Shown here: positions 23,773-32,607 of the stretch, in pieces
Numbering within the stretch: position 1 is the stretch's first letter
How the letters are laid out: every line of letters starts with the position of its first letter
IMG/VR virus record: IMGVR_UViG_3300046507_000526
Coordinates: 1 to 64,000 of that record
Origin: a virus
Reading direction: 5' to 3' (one strand)
DNA: 64,000 nt
The notes under the pieces: generated by a model
Databases searched by the model: none
The model's input: the letters and a program-made list of their open reading frames with translations, nothing else
What the model was told of the DNA's origin: nothing
Translations under genes and position numbers: made by a program

Positions 23773-24555
23773 TTACTTCTTAAGTTGTTTGCTTGAATAA
23801 TACGCACCAGCTCCAGCAAGAGCGGTTCCCAGGATAGATTTACCCAGGCCTTTTGCGAATCTCCCAGGCTTGGCTTTAATAAAGCTTTTAATTTCGCCAA
23901 GGGAGTTTTTTGCATAAGCATCAGAACCCTTCATATACTTGTTAGATACTGAGCCTTTATTCGTAAATACCGACTTTTCAAGGGTATCGTATATTTTCTT
24001 CTTTTGCAATTTTTTGGCAAAAGGTGGAGTGAAAGGGTCTCCCTTCATATCCTTGAAAATCTTTTTAACTTCTGGATTACGTACTTTTTTAAACTCATCA
24101 GATTTCCACGTAGGTGCATTGACATGAACTACTCCTTTAGAACTTTTAGTTCCGGGAATCATATCTTTGAACCTACTCATGGCATCGTGTATTTTGAAAG
24201 TGCCTTCGTGAATTCTTTGGGCCTGATTTGCGTACGTATGAGCTTGATGTTTAGACTTTGTCATAAACACATGCTCTTTTGACTTCAACGCATCTTCACC
24301 ATGAACTTCTTCTGCGACGTCAATAATACCTTTAGAAGCTCGTGGTTTAAGCCCTTCTTTGAGAATCTTCTTTTTATGTTCTACTGCAGTTCCGTGATAA
24401 AGAGTTTCACGCCCAGTAAGATGGCCACGATCATATTGATCCTTGGCCATGCCGACGCCTGCTACGACTGCAGCACCACCAGCTATCGTCTTATTGGTTT
24501 TGTTCTCATCTTTACCCCGGGAAGACTCTGCGACTTTCTCAAGGTATTTGTTCAT
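23773..24555 (-). CDS. Tagged putative ADP-ribosyltransferase, 260 aa
   Basis: Tag MNKYLEKVAESS. The region ~50-110 has the ART/KptA-type signature: ETLYHGTAVEHKKKILKEGL (motif with YHGT at 53-56), followed by HVFMTKSKHQAHTYANQAQ near 95-113, equivalent to the second conserved strand and helix of the fold. The remainder is very basic, and the C-terminus is Gly/Ala-rich (ILGTALAGAGAYYSS). T4 packages the ART Alt in its head and injects it to modify host RNA polymerase; this gene could play the same role. The third catalytic residue is not certain. Target unknown. Confidence 0.65.
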   Translation of the reverse strand: MNKYLEKVAESSRGKDENKTNKTIAGGAAVVAGVGMAKDQYDRGHLTGRETLYHGTAVEHKKKILKEGLKPRASKGIIDVAEEVHGEDALKSKEHVFMTKSKHQAHTYANQAQRIHEGTFKIHDAMSRFKDMIPGTKSSKGVVHVNAPTWKSDEFKKVRNPEVKKIFKDMKGDPFTPPFAKKLQKKKIYDTLEKSVFTNKGSVSNKYMKGSDAYAKNSLGEIKSFIKAKPGRFAKGLGKSILGTALAGAGAYYSSKQLKK

Positions 24556-24558
24556 TTT

Positions 24559-25107
24559 TTAAACCAGTGACTTAGGATTCATCGCACCGTTTTCACGATA
24601 ACGACCTTGAAGATCCGTTAGGCTTTTGATAGTCATAAGATCAATACCATCGCCAAGAACAGCGTTAGTAAGGACAGATTGTAGCAGGTTCGGGTCGACA
24701 GCGACCATAGGTGCAAATCGATAAATAGTATCTGCGTACTTCAGGACTTTCTTGTTATCATGTTCACGAAGAACGTGGGAATTAGCAATAGCTTGGTGCA
24801 ATGCTTTTAGGAAACGCTGATAACGGAATTGATCTACTACCGTGCGGTATCCACCGATAAGAGCATTGACTGCCATATTTGACACGAATCCTGCAGACGA
24901 CTTACCAGCTTCTGTAGCCATACCTTTCAGATAGTCACCAGTAATATCTTGCTGATGAGGTCCAGCTGCTTCTTTTTGTAGCTGTTCGACTTCTTGTGCT
25001 TCTTTTTCAATCATCACATGAGCGATAAACCCGGCAACGAATTGGTCGGCAAGTTCTTCATTCCCGGCAAATTTCTCAAGACCGAGTTCTTTAATTTTTT
25101 CTAGCAT
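24559..25107 (-). CDS. Virion/head protein candidate, 182 aa
   Basis: Ribosome site AAAGGA. N-terminus MLEKIKELGLEKFAGNEE contains LEKFAG, reminiscent of the tag, followed by IEKEAQ and LQKEAAG. The rest is helical (YRTVVDQFRYQRFLKALHQA, then VDPNLLQSVLTNAVLGDGI). Not recognised; located in the scaffold/protease operon. Confidence 0.6.
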   Translation of the reverse strand: MLEKIKELGLEKFAGNEELADQFVAGFIAHVMIEKEAQEVEQLQKEAAGPHQQDITGDYLKGMATEAGKSSAGFVSNMAVNALIGGYRTVVDQFRYQRFLKALHQAIANSHVLREHDNKKVLKYADTIYRFAPMVAVDPNLLQSVLTNAVLGDGIDLMTIKSLTDLQGRYRENGAMNPKSLV

Positions 25108-25134
25108 TTTAAATTATTCCTTTGAGTTTCTTAA

Positions 25135-26238
25135 TTAATCACGTTGAAGAGCTGTCCACGCGTCATTGCTTCTTCCCGTAGTTGAATCCGTACCTGGGTC
25201 ATACAGGGCAGCGTCAATAGCAGGGCCAGTAGCAAGTCCGATAGCACCCTTAAGTACTGAACCGGAAGTTTTACCGACAGCCTTCACAATAGCCTTGGGT
25301 TTACCGACTCCCCCGCTCATAAGGTTATTGACGTTTGATTTTACGCTATTAGAAGCTGCTCTGCCTACTGCTGCAACACCTTTAAAAGGCATAGCCGCAG
25401 CAGCTCCTACTGCCCTGCCTGCGACATAGCCAGGATTACCAAGATTCTTGGCAAATTGTCCTGACTTCTTACTGATATTTTTCATCGCATCTGAGAAGTT
25501 ATTCTGATTAATTCCCTGTGCGGTAGCAGCGGCTTGTTTCTGAAGTTCTGAACGCTGACGCTGTTCACGAACTAGTTCCCGGGCTTGCTTATACAAATCT
25601 GCAAATCCTTTAACTTCGCTTAGCTGAGCTTCTTTAAAAAGACCTACACTTGCGATATCACGATACTTTTGTACGGAGCCTGAAACTAGAATAGAGAGTT
25701 CTTTGAACTCCTGTTCCGTTGTAACACAGGCCAGTTTATCCATCCATTTCTCATCACTGTTGATTGCCTTAGCTGTTTTCACAAGCCTCTCAGCGACGTT
25801 CATGCTTTCAATCTGGATACGTTCAAGTGCCTCTTTATTAGCAGCTGCAGATTTTATGAAGTAAGCCAGCTTTTCGCCGTGCTCAAGTTCACGATTTTCA
25901 TAAGCAGAAGCTTGTTTTTCCATTGCGTCTTTTTGTTCAACGCTAATAGCTGCAGCAGATTTTTCTTGGAAGTTATCAGGCACTGTAGCTGCGGTCATGA
26001 CTTCCGCGTATTTAGCAAGCGGAAATTCGATAGTGCGATCTTCTTTACTCAGTTGTAGAACTTTAAGGTATGCGATATTGTTCGTTGATTCCACAGCACG
26101 CTTAACCTGTTCACTATTCAATTCGTAGGCGGCAGCTTGCTTTGCAAGACCCGCGCTAAGGGGAACGTTGTTGTTCAGGAAGTCTTCGACTGCCTTTACT
26201 GAGATATCTCTAATTTCTTCTGGGCTGATATTAGCCAT
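25135..26238 (-). CDS. Scaffold-like protein rich in processing motifs, 367 aa
   Basis: Helical protein in which the hydrophobic-x-Lys-x-Ala pattern occurs about nine times, roughly every 20-30 residues (LAKQAAAYE, LAKYAEV, MEKQASAYE, FIKSAAANK, LVKTAKA, MDKLACV, LFKEAQL, LYKQARE, LQKQAAATA). The C-terminal ~100 residues are Gly/Ala/Pro-rich. Such regular spacing would fit a core/scaffold protein cut into peptides during maturation. Late element at 26264. Confidence 0.6.
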   Translation of the reverse strand: MANISPEEIRDISVKAVEDFLNNNVPLSAGLAKQAAAYELNSEQVKRAVESTNNIAYLKVLQLSKEDRTIEFPLAKYAEVMTAATVPDNFQEKSAAAISVEQKDAMEKQASAYENRELEHGEKLAYFIKSAAANKEALERIQIESMNVAERLVKTAKAINSDEKWMDKLACVTTEQEFKELSILVSGSVQKYRDIASVGLFKEAQLSEVKGFADLYKQARELVREQRQRSELQKQAAATAQGINQNNFSDAMKNISKKSGQFAKNLGNPGYVAGRAVGAAAAMPFKGVAAVGRAASNSVKSNVNNLMSGGVGKPKAIVKAVGKTSGSVLKGAIGLATGPAIDAALYDPGTDSTTGRSNDAWTALQRD

Positions 26239-26386
26239 TGTGTCCTCGTTTTGACGATGTTCCTATTTTAGCATTGAGCGCTATAAAGGGCTTGCTTTTG
26301 GGGTGACGAATCGATTTTTGACCAGTCCTCATACGAAGTTGGCCTTGTTTCTTTTTAGCCGCGATTTTCTCTAGATATTTATTCAT
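26231..26386 (-). CDS. Tagged small basic protein (MNKYLEKIAA), 51 aa
   Basis: Reads MNKYLEKIAAKKKQGQLRMR then TGQKSIRHPKSKPFIALNAK and IGTSSKRGHNG. The tag makes the ORF credible despite its size. About a third of the remainder is Lys or Arg, as in DNA-condensing internal head proteins. Its stop overlaps the start of the 367-aa gene by 8 bases. GGAAG lies upstream at a somewhat long spacing. Confidence 0.7.
   Translation of the reverse strand: MNKYLEKIAAKKKQGQLRMRTGQKSIRHPKSKPFIALNAKIGTSSKRGHNG
26264..26271 (-). promoter_or_regulatory. Late-type promoter element CTAAAATA (367-aa gene)
   Basis: CTAAAATAGGAAC on the minus strand, 26 bases before ATG 26238. It lies inside the 51-aa tagged ORF. 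Confidence 0.5.
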
Positions 26387-26463
26387 GTGTGTTATTTAAC
26401 TTCCAGATACAAACAGGGCCTACCAGTATAAAACTTAGTAAGCCCTTGTTTTTAGCTATATTC

Positions 26464-27186
26464 TTATTTTTCGGATTCGTCTTCTTCTGATTCTTTATCG
26501 TTCAACTCTTGTGATGCATCCCTTGCAGGTAGTTCACTCAACTCTTTAATATCGAATCCTTCCAAGCTATCGAAACCGTTAAAGTCCGGTACAACTTCTC
26601 TAATAGCGATTTCAAGCTCTTGACGTGCTGCATGCGTATCTGTAGTCCATACTTTAAGCAATCTGGCAATATCCATGGACAGTTTCGTCCATTTCGTAGC
26701 CTCTTTAGAAGCTTCAGCGACATTACCGCTGAACATTGCTTCCTTGCTTTTATAAACGCATGTCGTGAATAAATCGACCAGGCCATCAATCGGGGATATC
26801 GTAACTGCTTTCCCCATTCTCCACGCTATAAATTCGAGTCCTTGACTCAAAGCCCATAACTTAAGGTTTGCTTCGTCTTTATCTCGAACATCTAAAAGCT
26901 CCATCTTGGTAAGCTTGTCGCATTCCGTAACATCGTAGAAAATCTTGGAATACATTTCTACGACATCTACCGGGAGTTCAAGGATATTAGAGATAGCTTC
27001 AAAATCATTGCTACATAAAAGCGCAGCTTCTACGTAGCCTTTTTTAAGCTTGGATTCCTTGATCGGAATAATTTTCAGATATGCGCGTCGTTCAGGGCAG
27101 TCCACCTCGCTAAGCAATAAATCTACTAGCGGGTCAACTCCCCTTTTCGTGTTGCGGATATGTAATTCGCGTTGATTTGGTCTCAT
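26464..27186 (-). CDS. Hypothetical protein, 240 aa
   Basis: Helical, acidic C-terminus (ELNDKESEEDESEK). Residues ~60-85 (NDFEAISNILELPVDVVEMY) resemble a helix-turn-helix, so DNA binding is possible but unproven. It lies 10 bases after the 653-aa gene stop in the late operon. Could be a virion or polymerase-associated protein; not recognised. Confidence 0.6.
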   Translation of the reverse strand: MRPNQRELHIRNTKRGVDPLVDLLLSEVDCPERRAYLKIIPIKESKLKKGYVEAALLCSNDFEAISNILELPVDVVEMYSKIFYDVTECDKLTKMELLDVRDKDEANLKLWALSQGLEFIAWRMGKAVTISPIDGLVDLFTTCVYKSKEAMFSGNVAEASKEATKWTKLSMDIARLLKVWTTDTHAARQELEIAIREVVPDFNGFDSLEGFDIKELSELPARDASQELNDKESEEDESEK

Positions 27187-27195
27187 TGCACATGT

Positions 27196-29157
27196 TTACT
27201 CTTTAACGCTTAATTGTTTTCCAGAAGATTCAGTATCAATAACGTCAGCAGTAGCCGAGTATTCTTTCAGCTTCAGGTAATTATCACCAAGAAGTCGATA
27301 CACTGTTTTGAGACCTGCCAGGAATGCGTAGACTTGATCTGCGTCATTGGCTTCAGCAAGACGACCGATATGAACACGAGCCATAAACAATGTACGTCCG
27401 AGTTTATCGATAGCTTCCTCGATGTCGGGAAGATATTCGTTAATCAGCTCGAACATGTCTGGGGCTTGAAGAAGTTCAGAAATAATCGTCGCCTCTGTAA
27501 CCTGAGCATCACCCGTAGCAAGAGCACCTTGAACATTAGGGATAAATTGACCGTTAGGTTTATAAGCCCCATTCATGGTAACTTCGTCAGGATCAATACC
27601 GGTTTGATCTTCTTCCCCGTATTGCGGCATATTACCGTCATCCTGCGCATTCGTGAAGCCAGCTTTCTTAGTCATGTAGATTTTTACGAACTTCACTTCC
27701 TTAGCCTGTTTCACAAAGCTTGTCGCTACTTCTGGATCAATGCCTTCACCTACAACAAGGCGTTTCATAACATCTGATTCTACTCCAGCGGTTTTACCGT
27801 TAATGGCAAACTCTACGCCATCATATCCCAGGTTCATTTCCTGACCGAGCCACTGAATATCATGAAGTTTACGCTTATGCGAAGCAGAGTTTACATTACG
27901 CTCAAGATCCCCTGTCAGATTCTTACCAAGCTTTAGAACGATGGAATTATAAGGGAGATAGATTTCCTTGCTACGACCACTGCCACATACTGCAGGACCT
28001 GGCTTAGCATTACGATATCCGTAAAGAACCATCTCATATCCATACCCCATTTCTGAAGAAGAGCCTTTTACTTCAACGCCTAGGCTGCTGAGAACAACTT
28101 GATCCACAGATACTGGACCTAGAAACTCTCCTGAATTAAGCACGATTACAATTCTATCACCATTCTCCACATCTTTCAACATGATAGGAGGATTGTATTC
28201 AAACATCGTTTTGAGAACTTCTTTACGATCAAGAGTTTCCCCGACGGAAACAAAGCTGTCAGATAGAGCGTAGTCCCCTGTTGTGAAAATAGCCATTGAA
28301 GTCTTAGCGGCATCGCCAAGATCATTGGTTACACGTTTTGGGCTAGAACCCAAAGTATACATCTTAGGAATGTAAGCCTCACGAGACGTACCGTTAGACA
28401 GCATAATTTCAAAATCTCTATCTCCATCAAGATTTGAAATATTACGGAAAGTACCTGCTGTATCGAAATTATCAATAGCAACAGCAACCCGGGAAGTAGG
28501 TTGTTCGCCTTCAATGTGGTAACCGTCGTTCAGGATTGAGGAGATCTGATCATTGGTCATCGAAGGGTTTGCGGCAGTTACAACCGAGATCGGCGAATAA
28601 TTAGTAACTGCTGCCATACTTTCAGGACGGCTTTTTAGAACATCAAAAATGGCCTTTAGTCCGTACATTTCATCAAGAGAATCGTACACCGATTTTTCGG
28701 CTGCGATCTTCTCCATTGTTGCCTGTTTGATATAGTCCGGCAGACTAGCCATGAATTCAGTCAGGCGACTAGAACTAGCATAGACATGCTTGCCAGTACG
28801 GGGCGGGTTAATCATATCCGCTACGCTTGGGTTACCAACCACAGTTTTAGGAATATCTGTAGGTTTACCTTGACCGAGCTGGCTCGAAGTAACAACAAGG
28901 GCTACAGTTTTTTTCGTAAGCGGGAAGAATTTCTTCTCGTTATCAAAAAAGATAGAGTCAATAGGGTACACGTTATCATTCTTCGATACTACGGGGACGA
29001 AGAAGATTTCAGTTCCGACGCGTAATACGAAAACACCGACCTGAATGCCGGTATCGTCTTGGAGTTCTTCAGAAACATCCTTAAACGTGATAATGTAATT
29101 CCCTAGCTCAGGAACAGTTTGAAGCAGTTTTGCTAGAGCAATGTCGGAGAAATCCAT
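27196..29157 (-). CDS. Large virion protein candidate, 653 aa
   Basis: No family recognised. N-terminal region mixed alpha/beta, then IKQATMEKIAAEKSVYDSLD near 140-160 and FVKQAKEV and MTKKAGF near 500-515, which match the proposed Lys-x-Ala processing motif. Middle region contains MLSNGTSREAYIPKMYTLGS and YGYEMVLYGYRNAKPGPAVC. Strong late-element association and position beside the tail lysozyme suggest a structural or injected protein. Confidence 0.6.
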   Translation of the reverse strand: MDFSDIALAKLLQTVPELGNYIITFKDVSEELQDDTGIQVGVFVLRVGTEIFFVPVVSKNDNVYPIDSIFFDNEKKFFPLTKKTVALVVTSSQLGQGKPTDIPKTVVGNPSVADMINPPRTGKHVYASSSRLTEFMASLPDYIKQATMEKIAAEKSVYDSLDEMYGLKAIFDVLKSRPESMAAVTNYSPISVVTAANPSMTNDQISSILNDGYHIEGEQPTSRVAVAIDNFDTAGTFRNISNLDGDRDFEIMLSNGTSREAYIPKMYTLGSSPKRVTNDLGDAAKTSMAIFTTGDYALSDSFVSVGETLDRKEVLKTMFEYNPPIMLKDVENGDRIVIVLNSGEFLGPVSVDQVVLSSLGVEVKGSSSEMGYGYEMVLYGYRNAKPGPAVCGSGRSKEIYLPYNSIVLKLGKNLTGDLERNVNSASHKRKLHDIQWLGQEMNLGYDGVEFAINGKTAGVESDVMKRLVVGEGIDPEVATSFVKQAKEVKFVKIYMTKKAGFTNAQDDGNMPQYGEEDQTGIDPDEVTMNGAYKPNGQFIPNVQGALATGDAQVTEATIISELLQAPDMFELINEYLPDIEEAIDKLGRTLFMARVHIGRLAEANDADQVYAFLAGLKTVYRLLGDNYLKLKEYSATADVIDTESSGKQLSVKE

Positions 29158-29184
29158 TTATAACAGTCCTTTGAAATATGCAGA

Positions 29185-29192
29185 TATTTTAG
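29185..29192 (-). promoter_or_regulatory. Late-type promoter element CTAAAATA (653-aa gene)
   Basis: CTAAAATATCTG on the minus strand, 28 bases before ATG 29157. Confidence 0.5.
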
Positions 29193-29223
29193 CAGGATAA
29201 GCCGCGTTTAGTCTATTGTGATT

Positions 29224-30003
29224 TTAACATCCGGGTGGATGCTGATTATCACCAGAAGCAACGGTAATCGTCCCCGTGCCAGTACTAGACCCATTTGCAA
29301 CAGCCACACCCCCGCCTGAGCTATTTGCCTGATTGTAGGCAGCTCCGTAGTAAATACTTGCTACGTACGCCGAAGTAGAACTTCCGTTTCCTCGATCCGT
29401 AGCCGCTAATCCAATATAAGCCTGGAAAGTTGCTTCCATTCTGCTGTTATACGTGAATTGACCTATTGTGAATTTACTACCCGATTGTTTCACTGCTTTA
29501 TATTTGGATTCTAAAACTACGAGCCCTGCAAGCAGTTGATTTGATACAGTAGATGAGCCATTAAATTTAGCAGAAAGGCTCTCTCCTGGATTTACACAAA
29601 GTATAGACACAAGATCAGGTCTTGCAGTCTCGATCAGGCACTTACCTGTTTTCTGAGAAGCGCCTTTCACCTGGTTCCAACCCATAGTCTGTAGAAGACC
29701 CCAAGCTCGAAGGCCCTGATCTACGTTGACAGATTGCTGATTAATACCTCTTCCAACTATATTCTGTACAGCGCTAGAATTGTAATAATCCCTGGCACCT
29801 GACGAGTTTATAACGCTCAAAGCAGGGCCTTGAGCATTTACATTGAAATGGCTCTCGTATTGAATCTGAGCCATAACCAACTTTACAATATCGTTCTCTT
29901 TGCCAAGAGTATTGGGAAAATACTGATCAAGTAACTGTCTGATCGTTGTAGCACAAATCTGTTTAATAGAGGTATCTACGACGGTTCCTGTAACAGCACC
30001 CAT
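29224..30003 (-). CDS. Virion lytic transglycosylase (SLT-like), 259 aa
   Basis: Peptidoglycan-cleaving domain of lysozyme-like fold: IVKLVMAQIQYESHFNVNAQ near 40-60 with catalytic Glu in the ES pair, RAWGLLQTMGWNQVKG near 98-113 (the Gly-Leu-x-Gln motif), and FTYNSRMEATFQAYIGLA near 178-195. The Gly/Ser/Thr-rich tail ends in HPPGC. No signal peptide, so it probably acts as a tail-borne lysozyme that opens the cell wall during DNA entry. Its start overlaps the beta' C-part stop (TAATG). Confidence 0.75.
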   Translation of the reverse strand: MGAVTGTVVDTSIKQICATTIRQLLDQYFPNTLGKENDIVKLVMAQIQYESHFNVNAQGPALSVINSSGARDYYNSSAVQNIVGRGINQQSVNVDQGLRAWGLLQTMGWNQVKGASQKTGKCLIETARPDLVSILCVNPGESLSAKFNGSSTVSNQLLAGLVVLESKYKAVKQSGSKFTIGQFTYNSRMEATFQAYIGLAATDRGNGSSTSAYVASIYYGAAYNQANSSGGGVAVANGSSTGTGTITVASGDNQHPPGC

Positions 30004-31829
30004 TAGTACTTACCTCCCTCTCCTTCACCGAATTCATTGCCGATAATATACGAAGTAATGGGATCAGTACTGTGAATATGTGATTCAGATCCTACAGCTG
30101 CACTTTCACGTAAGGTGTTTTTAAGACCTGAGAATGAAAGCTTAGATACCCAGTTATCATCGAGTAATTTAGCTGTCTTAAGACCAGGCACAATCGGAAC
30201 TACTCGAAGTCCAGTCGGAGCCACAGGCACCTTGGTTACCCCCTTTTCACGCAATTCCTGAATATGATTACCGTCAAGAAGTGTTCCCGGCGTAAGCTCA
30301 TAAACGCCTTTTGCTAAAAGTTTACCTTCAGCCTGGTCAAGAGGAACTTCTCCATGAGTGTCAGCAAAATACTTGCGCACTGTATTCACATCAATCTTTT
30401 GGCCAGGTAGGAAACCAGTTTCAGCAGGATCAATTACTTCAACGTGCTTGACCAGGTTCTTGGCAATCATTTCGAAATGGCGAGGATCAAGGCCTCCGCC
30501 GTATATTCCACGAAGCTCATGGGCCATGTACAGCCGACCTGCACCCAGACCTTTCAGTCCAACCAGTTTTCGAGGATTTACAACACCGGTAGAAAGGGCA
30601 TCGCCTTTGAGAATCTTTTCGCCAACAGCAACTTTAAGATTCTGATTGTTAGGCACGAAGTGTGCCTGCTCGTTTACGAACACATTATGGTCACCAAGAG
30701 GGGTTTGCTTAATTGCGGAAACCACGCCATTGATATTCGAGATCGTTGCTTCGTCTTTGAAGTTTTCCGAAGGATTACGCAGAAGATTCGAGGCTTGATC
30801 GTAAGAGTTACCCTTACGAGCACCAACAGAAGCTTTGTGCTTCGTAGAAAGCATGGACTGCGTCAAAACTTCAGATACAGATTGAGCAGCGATAACACCA
30901 ACGTTTTCACCAATCTCAGCAGGTTTACCATTTCCCATTAATCCATAGCATTTCTTGCAAACACCATCATGTGCTTCGCATGTCAATACACTACGCACCT
31001 TCATGTCTTTATGGCCTGAATTTACAAGTTCTTTGTAATAGTGCTCATCGATTAAGGTGTTCGTACCAACTTCGTAGCGGCCAATAGCTCCCTTTTTGTC
31101 GGCGATTGGCAAAGTTATACCGTTTGTCGTCCCGCAATCGTCAATAGTAATTACTTCATGGAATACGGTAGGGGAAAGTTCCTTAAACAGAGCGCCTGGA
31201 AGAGCTGTAGACAACTGAGATAGAACGGTAGATCCACGACCCATATACGACATTGCGATAACCTCTGCAGGAGTCATACCTTGAGCAAAAGAATGCTTAA
31301 TAACGAAAGGAACAAGTTCCCCTTTAAGGTTGATCGACATAAGAGGGGTCGATGTACCAGTAGCAAGCTGCGTGGGATTACCACGCGCACCAGTACGAGC
31401 CATCTTTGCAGCAGTCGAGCCTTTGCTCAAAAGATAGTCAAGGTTTTGTTTTTCGATCTTACCGTTGTATTCGCCAGTTAGATTTCCCAGCGCATCATTC
31501 TCTTCTTTCTTTGAAAATTTCTTTGCAAAGATTTGATCAACCTTTGTTTGAAATTCATCGATGATAGCCTGACGTTCGTCAGATTCATTTATGTAATCGC
31601 TGAGCGGAGTAGTAGCACCAATCTCGGTTGCCTTGTTGAAGAACTTCTTACCGAGATCATTAATCGTTTCATGGCTATTAGGCCCGCCGTGCTTAAGAAG
31701 TACATTGACCAAGTCGCTGATAGCGCCTTTATCAAGAGGCCTGTACAGATCGAAGTTGTCCTTCGCTTCTTGAGTGGGAAGTTCTGATTTGAGCCTAATG
31801 GCTCCAGGCGTGGTATATTTTTCAGTCAT
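30003..31829 (-). CDS. RNA polymerase beta' subunit, C-terminal part, 608 aa
   Basis: Matches bacterial beta' from the secondary-channel region onward: MARTGARGNPTQLATGTSTP near 143, LSQLSTALPGALFKEL near 210, TIDDCGTTNGI near 228, zinc-site Cys in CEAHDGVCKKCYG near 278, and VGVIAAQSVSEVLTQSMLS near 303 (trigger-loop approach). The catalytic Asp triad is on the separate beta' N-part gene at 38439, some 6.6 kb away. Splitting of beta' is known in phiKZ-type and AR9-type phage polymerases. Late element at 31855. Confidence 0.9.
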   Translation of the reverse strand: MTEKYTTPGAIRLKSELPTQEAKDNFDLYRPLDKGAISDLVNVLLKHGGPNSHETINDLGKKFFNKATEIGATTPLSDYINESDERQAIIDEFQTKVDQIFAKKFSKKEENDALGNLTGEYNGKIEKQNLDYLLSKGSTAAKMARTGARGNPTQLATGTSTPLMSINLKGELVPFVIKHSFAQGMTPAEVIAMSYMGRGSTVLSQLSTALPGALFKELSPTVFHEVITIDDCGTTNGITLPIADKKGAIGRYEVGTNTLIDEHYYKELVNSGHKDMKVRSVLTCEAHDGVCKKCYGLMGNGKPAEIGENVGVIAAQSVSEVLTQSMLSTKHKASVGARKGNSYDQASNLLRNPSENFKDEATISNINGVVSAIKQTPLGDHNVFVNEQAHFVPNNQNLKVAVGEKILKGDALSTGVVNPRKLVGLKGLGAGRLYMAHELRGIYGGGLDPRHFEMIAKNLVKHVEVIDPAETGFLPGQKIDVNTVRKYFADTHGEVPLDQAEGKLLAKGVYELTPGTLLDGNHIQELREKGVTKVPVAPTGLRVVPIVPGLKTAKLLDDNWVSKLSFSGLKNTLRESAAVGSESHIHSTDPITSYIIGNEFGEGEGGKY

Positions 31830-31854
31830 AGTTGTAGAAATTAAAATGCTTTCC

Positions 31855-31862
31855 TATTTTAG
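31855..31862 (-). promoter_or_regulatory. Late-type promoter element CTAAAATA (beta' C-part)
   Basis: CTAAAATAGGAAAG on the minus strand, 26 bases before ATG 31829. Confidence 0.55.
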
Positions 31863-31913
31863 CGCTAAGGCATGTCCGGCCCTACTCATTCCCTTTGCAC
31901 ATATTACCCTAAA

Positions 31914-31933
31914 ACTTGGTATAAGTAAATTAC
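31914..31933 (+). promoter_or_regulatory. Phage promoter element 8 (GGTATAAG class)
   Basis: ACTTGGTATAAG followed by TAAATTAC. It starts the plus-strand block 31971 onward and is divergent from the late element at 31855. Confidence 0.75.
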
Positions 31934-31970
31934 GGATAAACAATCCATCTTAACTTTAGTCGGAGGAAAT

Positions 31971-32237
31971 ATGAACGGTGCATGGCGTATTGAAATGACA
32001 GAAGTAGAGCATGGCTGGGGTCCCAGGCCTGACGGCTATCTTTATTCCCTGAACAAGGAAGCTGTTGAAGCAGCAGCCAAAGAAAGAACTTCCAAGAAAT
32101 GGAAGGGAGTTACCATCGAATCTGGCCGGGCAGAATTTGTCCCGATAACTCCGGAACTTCACGTTGTCCTGATGGAAACTGTCTGCATCATTACCGCTGT
32201 TGGGAAAAAGGCAGGCGATCTGACCATCGTTTCGTAA
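31971..32237 (+). CDS. Hypothetical protein, 88 aa, paralog A
   Basis: Ribosome site CGGAGGA. Begins MNGAWRIEMTEVEHGWGPRP, then DGYLYSLNKEAVEAAAKERT. The first ~50 residues align with the next gene (shared xRxExxE..GW..DGYLYS pattern), so the two are tandem duplicates. No known family. Confidence 0.75.
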   Translation: MNGAWRIEMTEVEHGWGPRPDGYLYSLNKEAVEAAAKERTSKKWKGVTIESGRAEFVPITPELHVVLMETVCIITAVGKKAGDLTIVS

Positions 32238-32262
32238 CCGCAGTACAACATAGAGGTGAGCT

Positions 32263-32607
32263 ATGTTTGCAGCATATCGAGTGCAGATCGAGGAATACGT
32301 TCCGGGTCAAGGTTGGGTCGACGATGGATACCTGTATAGTCCGGATCAGGTCAAACTTAAAGTCGAGGTAGAACGCCGTTTGACCTCCTGTTACTTCAAC
32401 CAGGAACGAGTACGTGCCAACGAAGCAAAGATTGTCGTTGTGCATGAAACGTTCTTGCGGGACCTGAAGACGACGCCTGTACTTTCAACGATCAAAGGAT
32501 TGCATCCCGCTGATCAAGGTACCCTTGAAGAGCATAAGAAAACCTTCAAGGCTCCGAAGGTCTCGAAGTATCAAGGTAGAAGTAATGGCCTTTCAATGCT
32601 TCGTTAA
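32263..32607 (+). CDS. Hypothetical protein, 114 aa, paralog B
   Basis: Paralog of the preceding gene: FAAYRVQIEEYVPGQGWVDD then GYLYSPDQVKLKVEVERRLT. It has a longer basic C-terminus (KTFKAPKVSKYQGRSNG). Its last 62 bases overlap the convergent minus-strand ORF ending at 32546. Confidence 0.75.
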   Translation: MFAAYRVQIEEYVPGQGWVDDGYLYSPDQVKLKVEVERRLTSCYFNQERVRANEAKIVVVHETFLRDLKTTPVLSTIKGLHPADQGTLEEHKKTFKAPKVSKYQGRSNGLSMLR

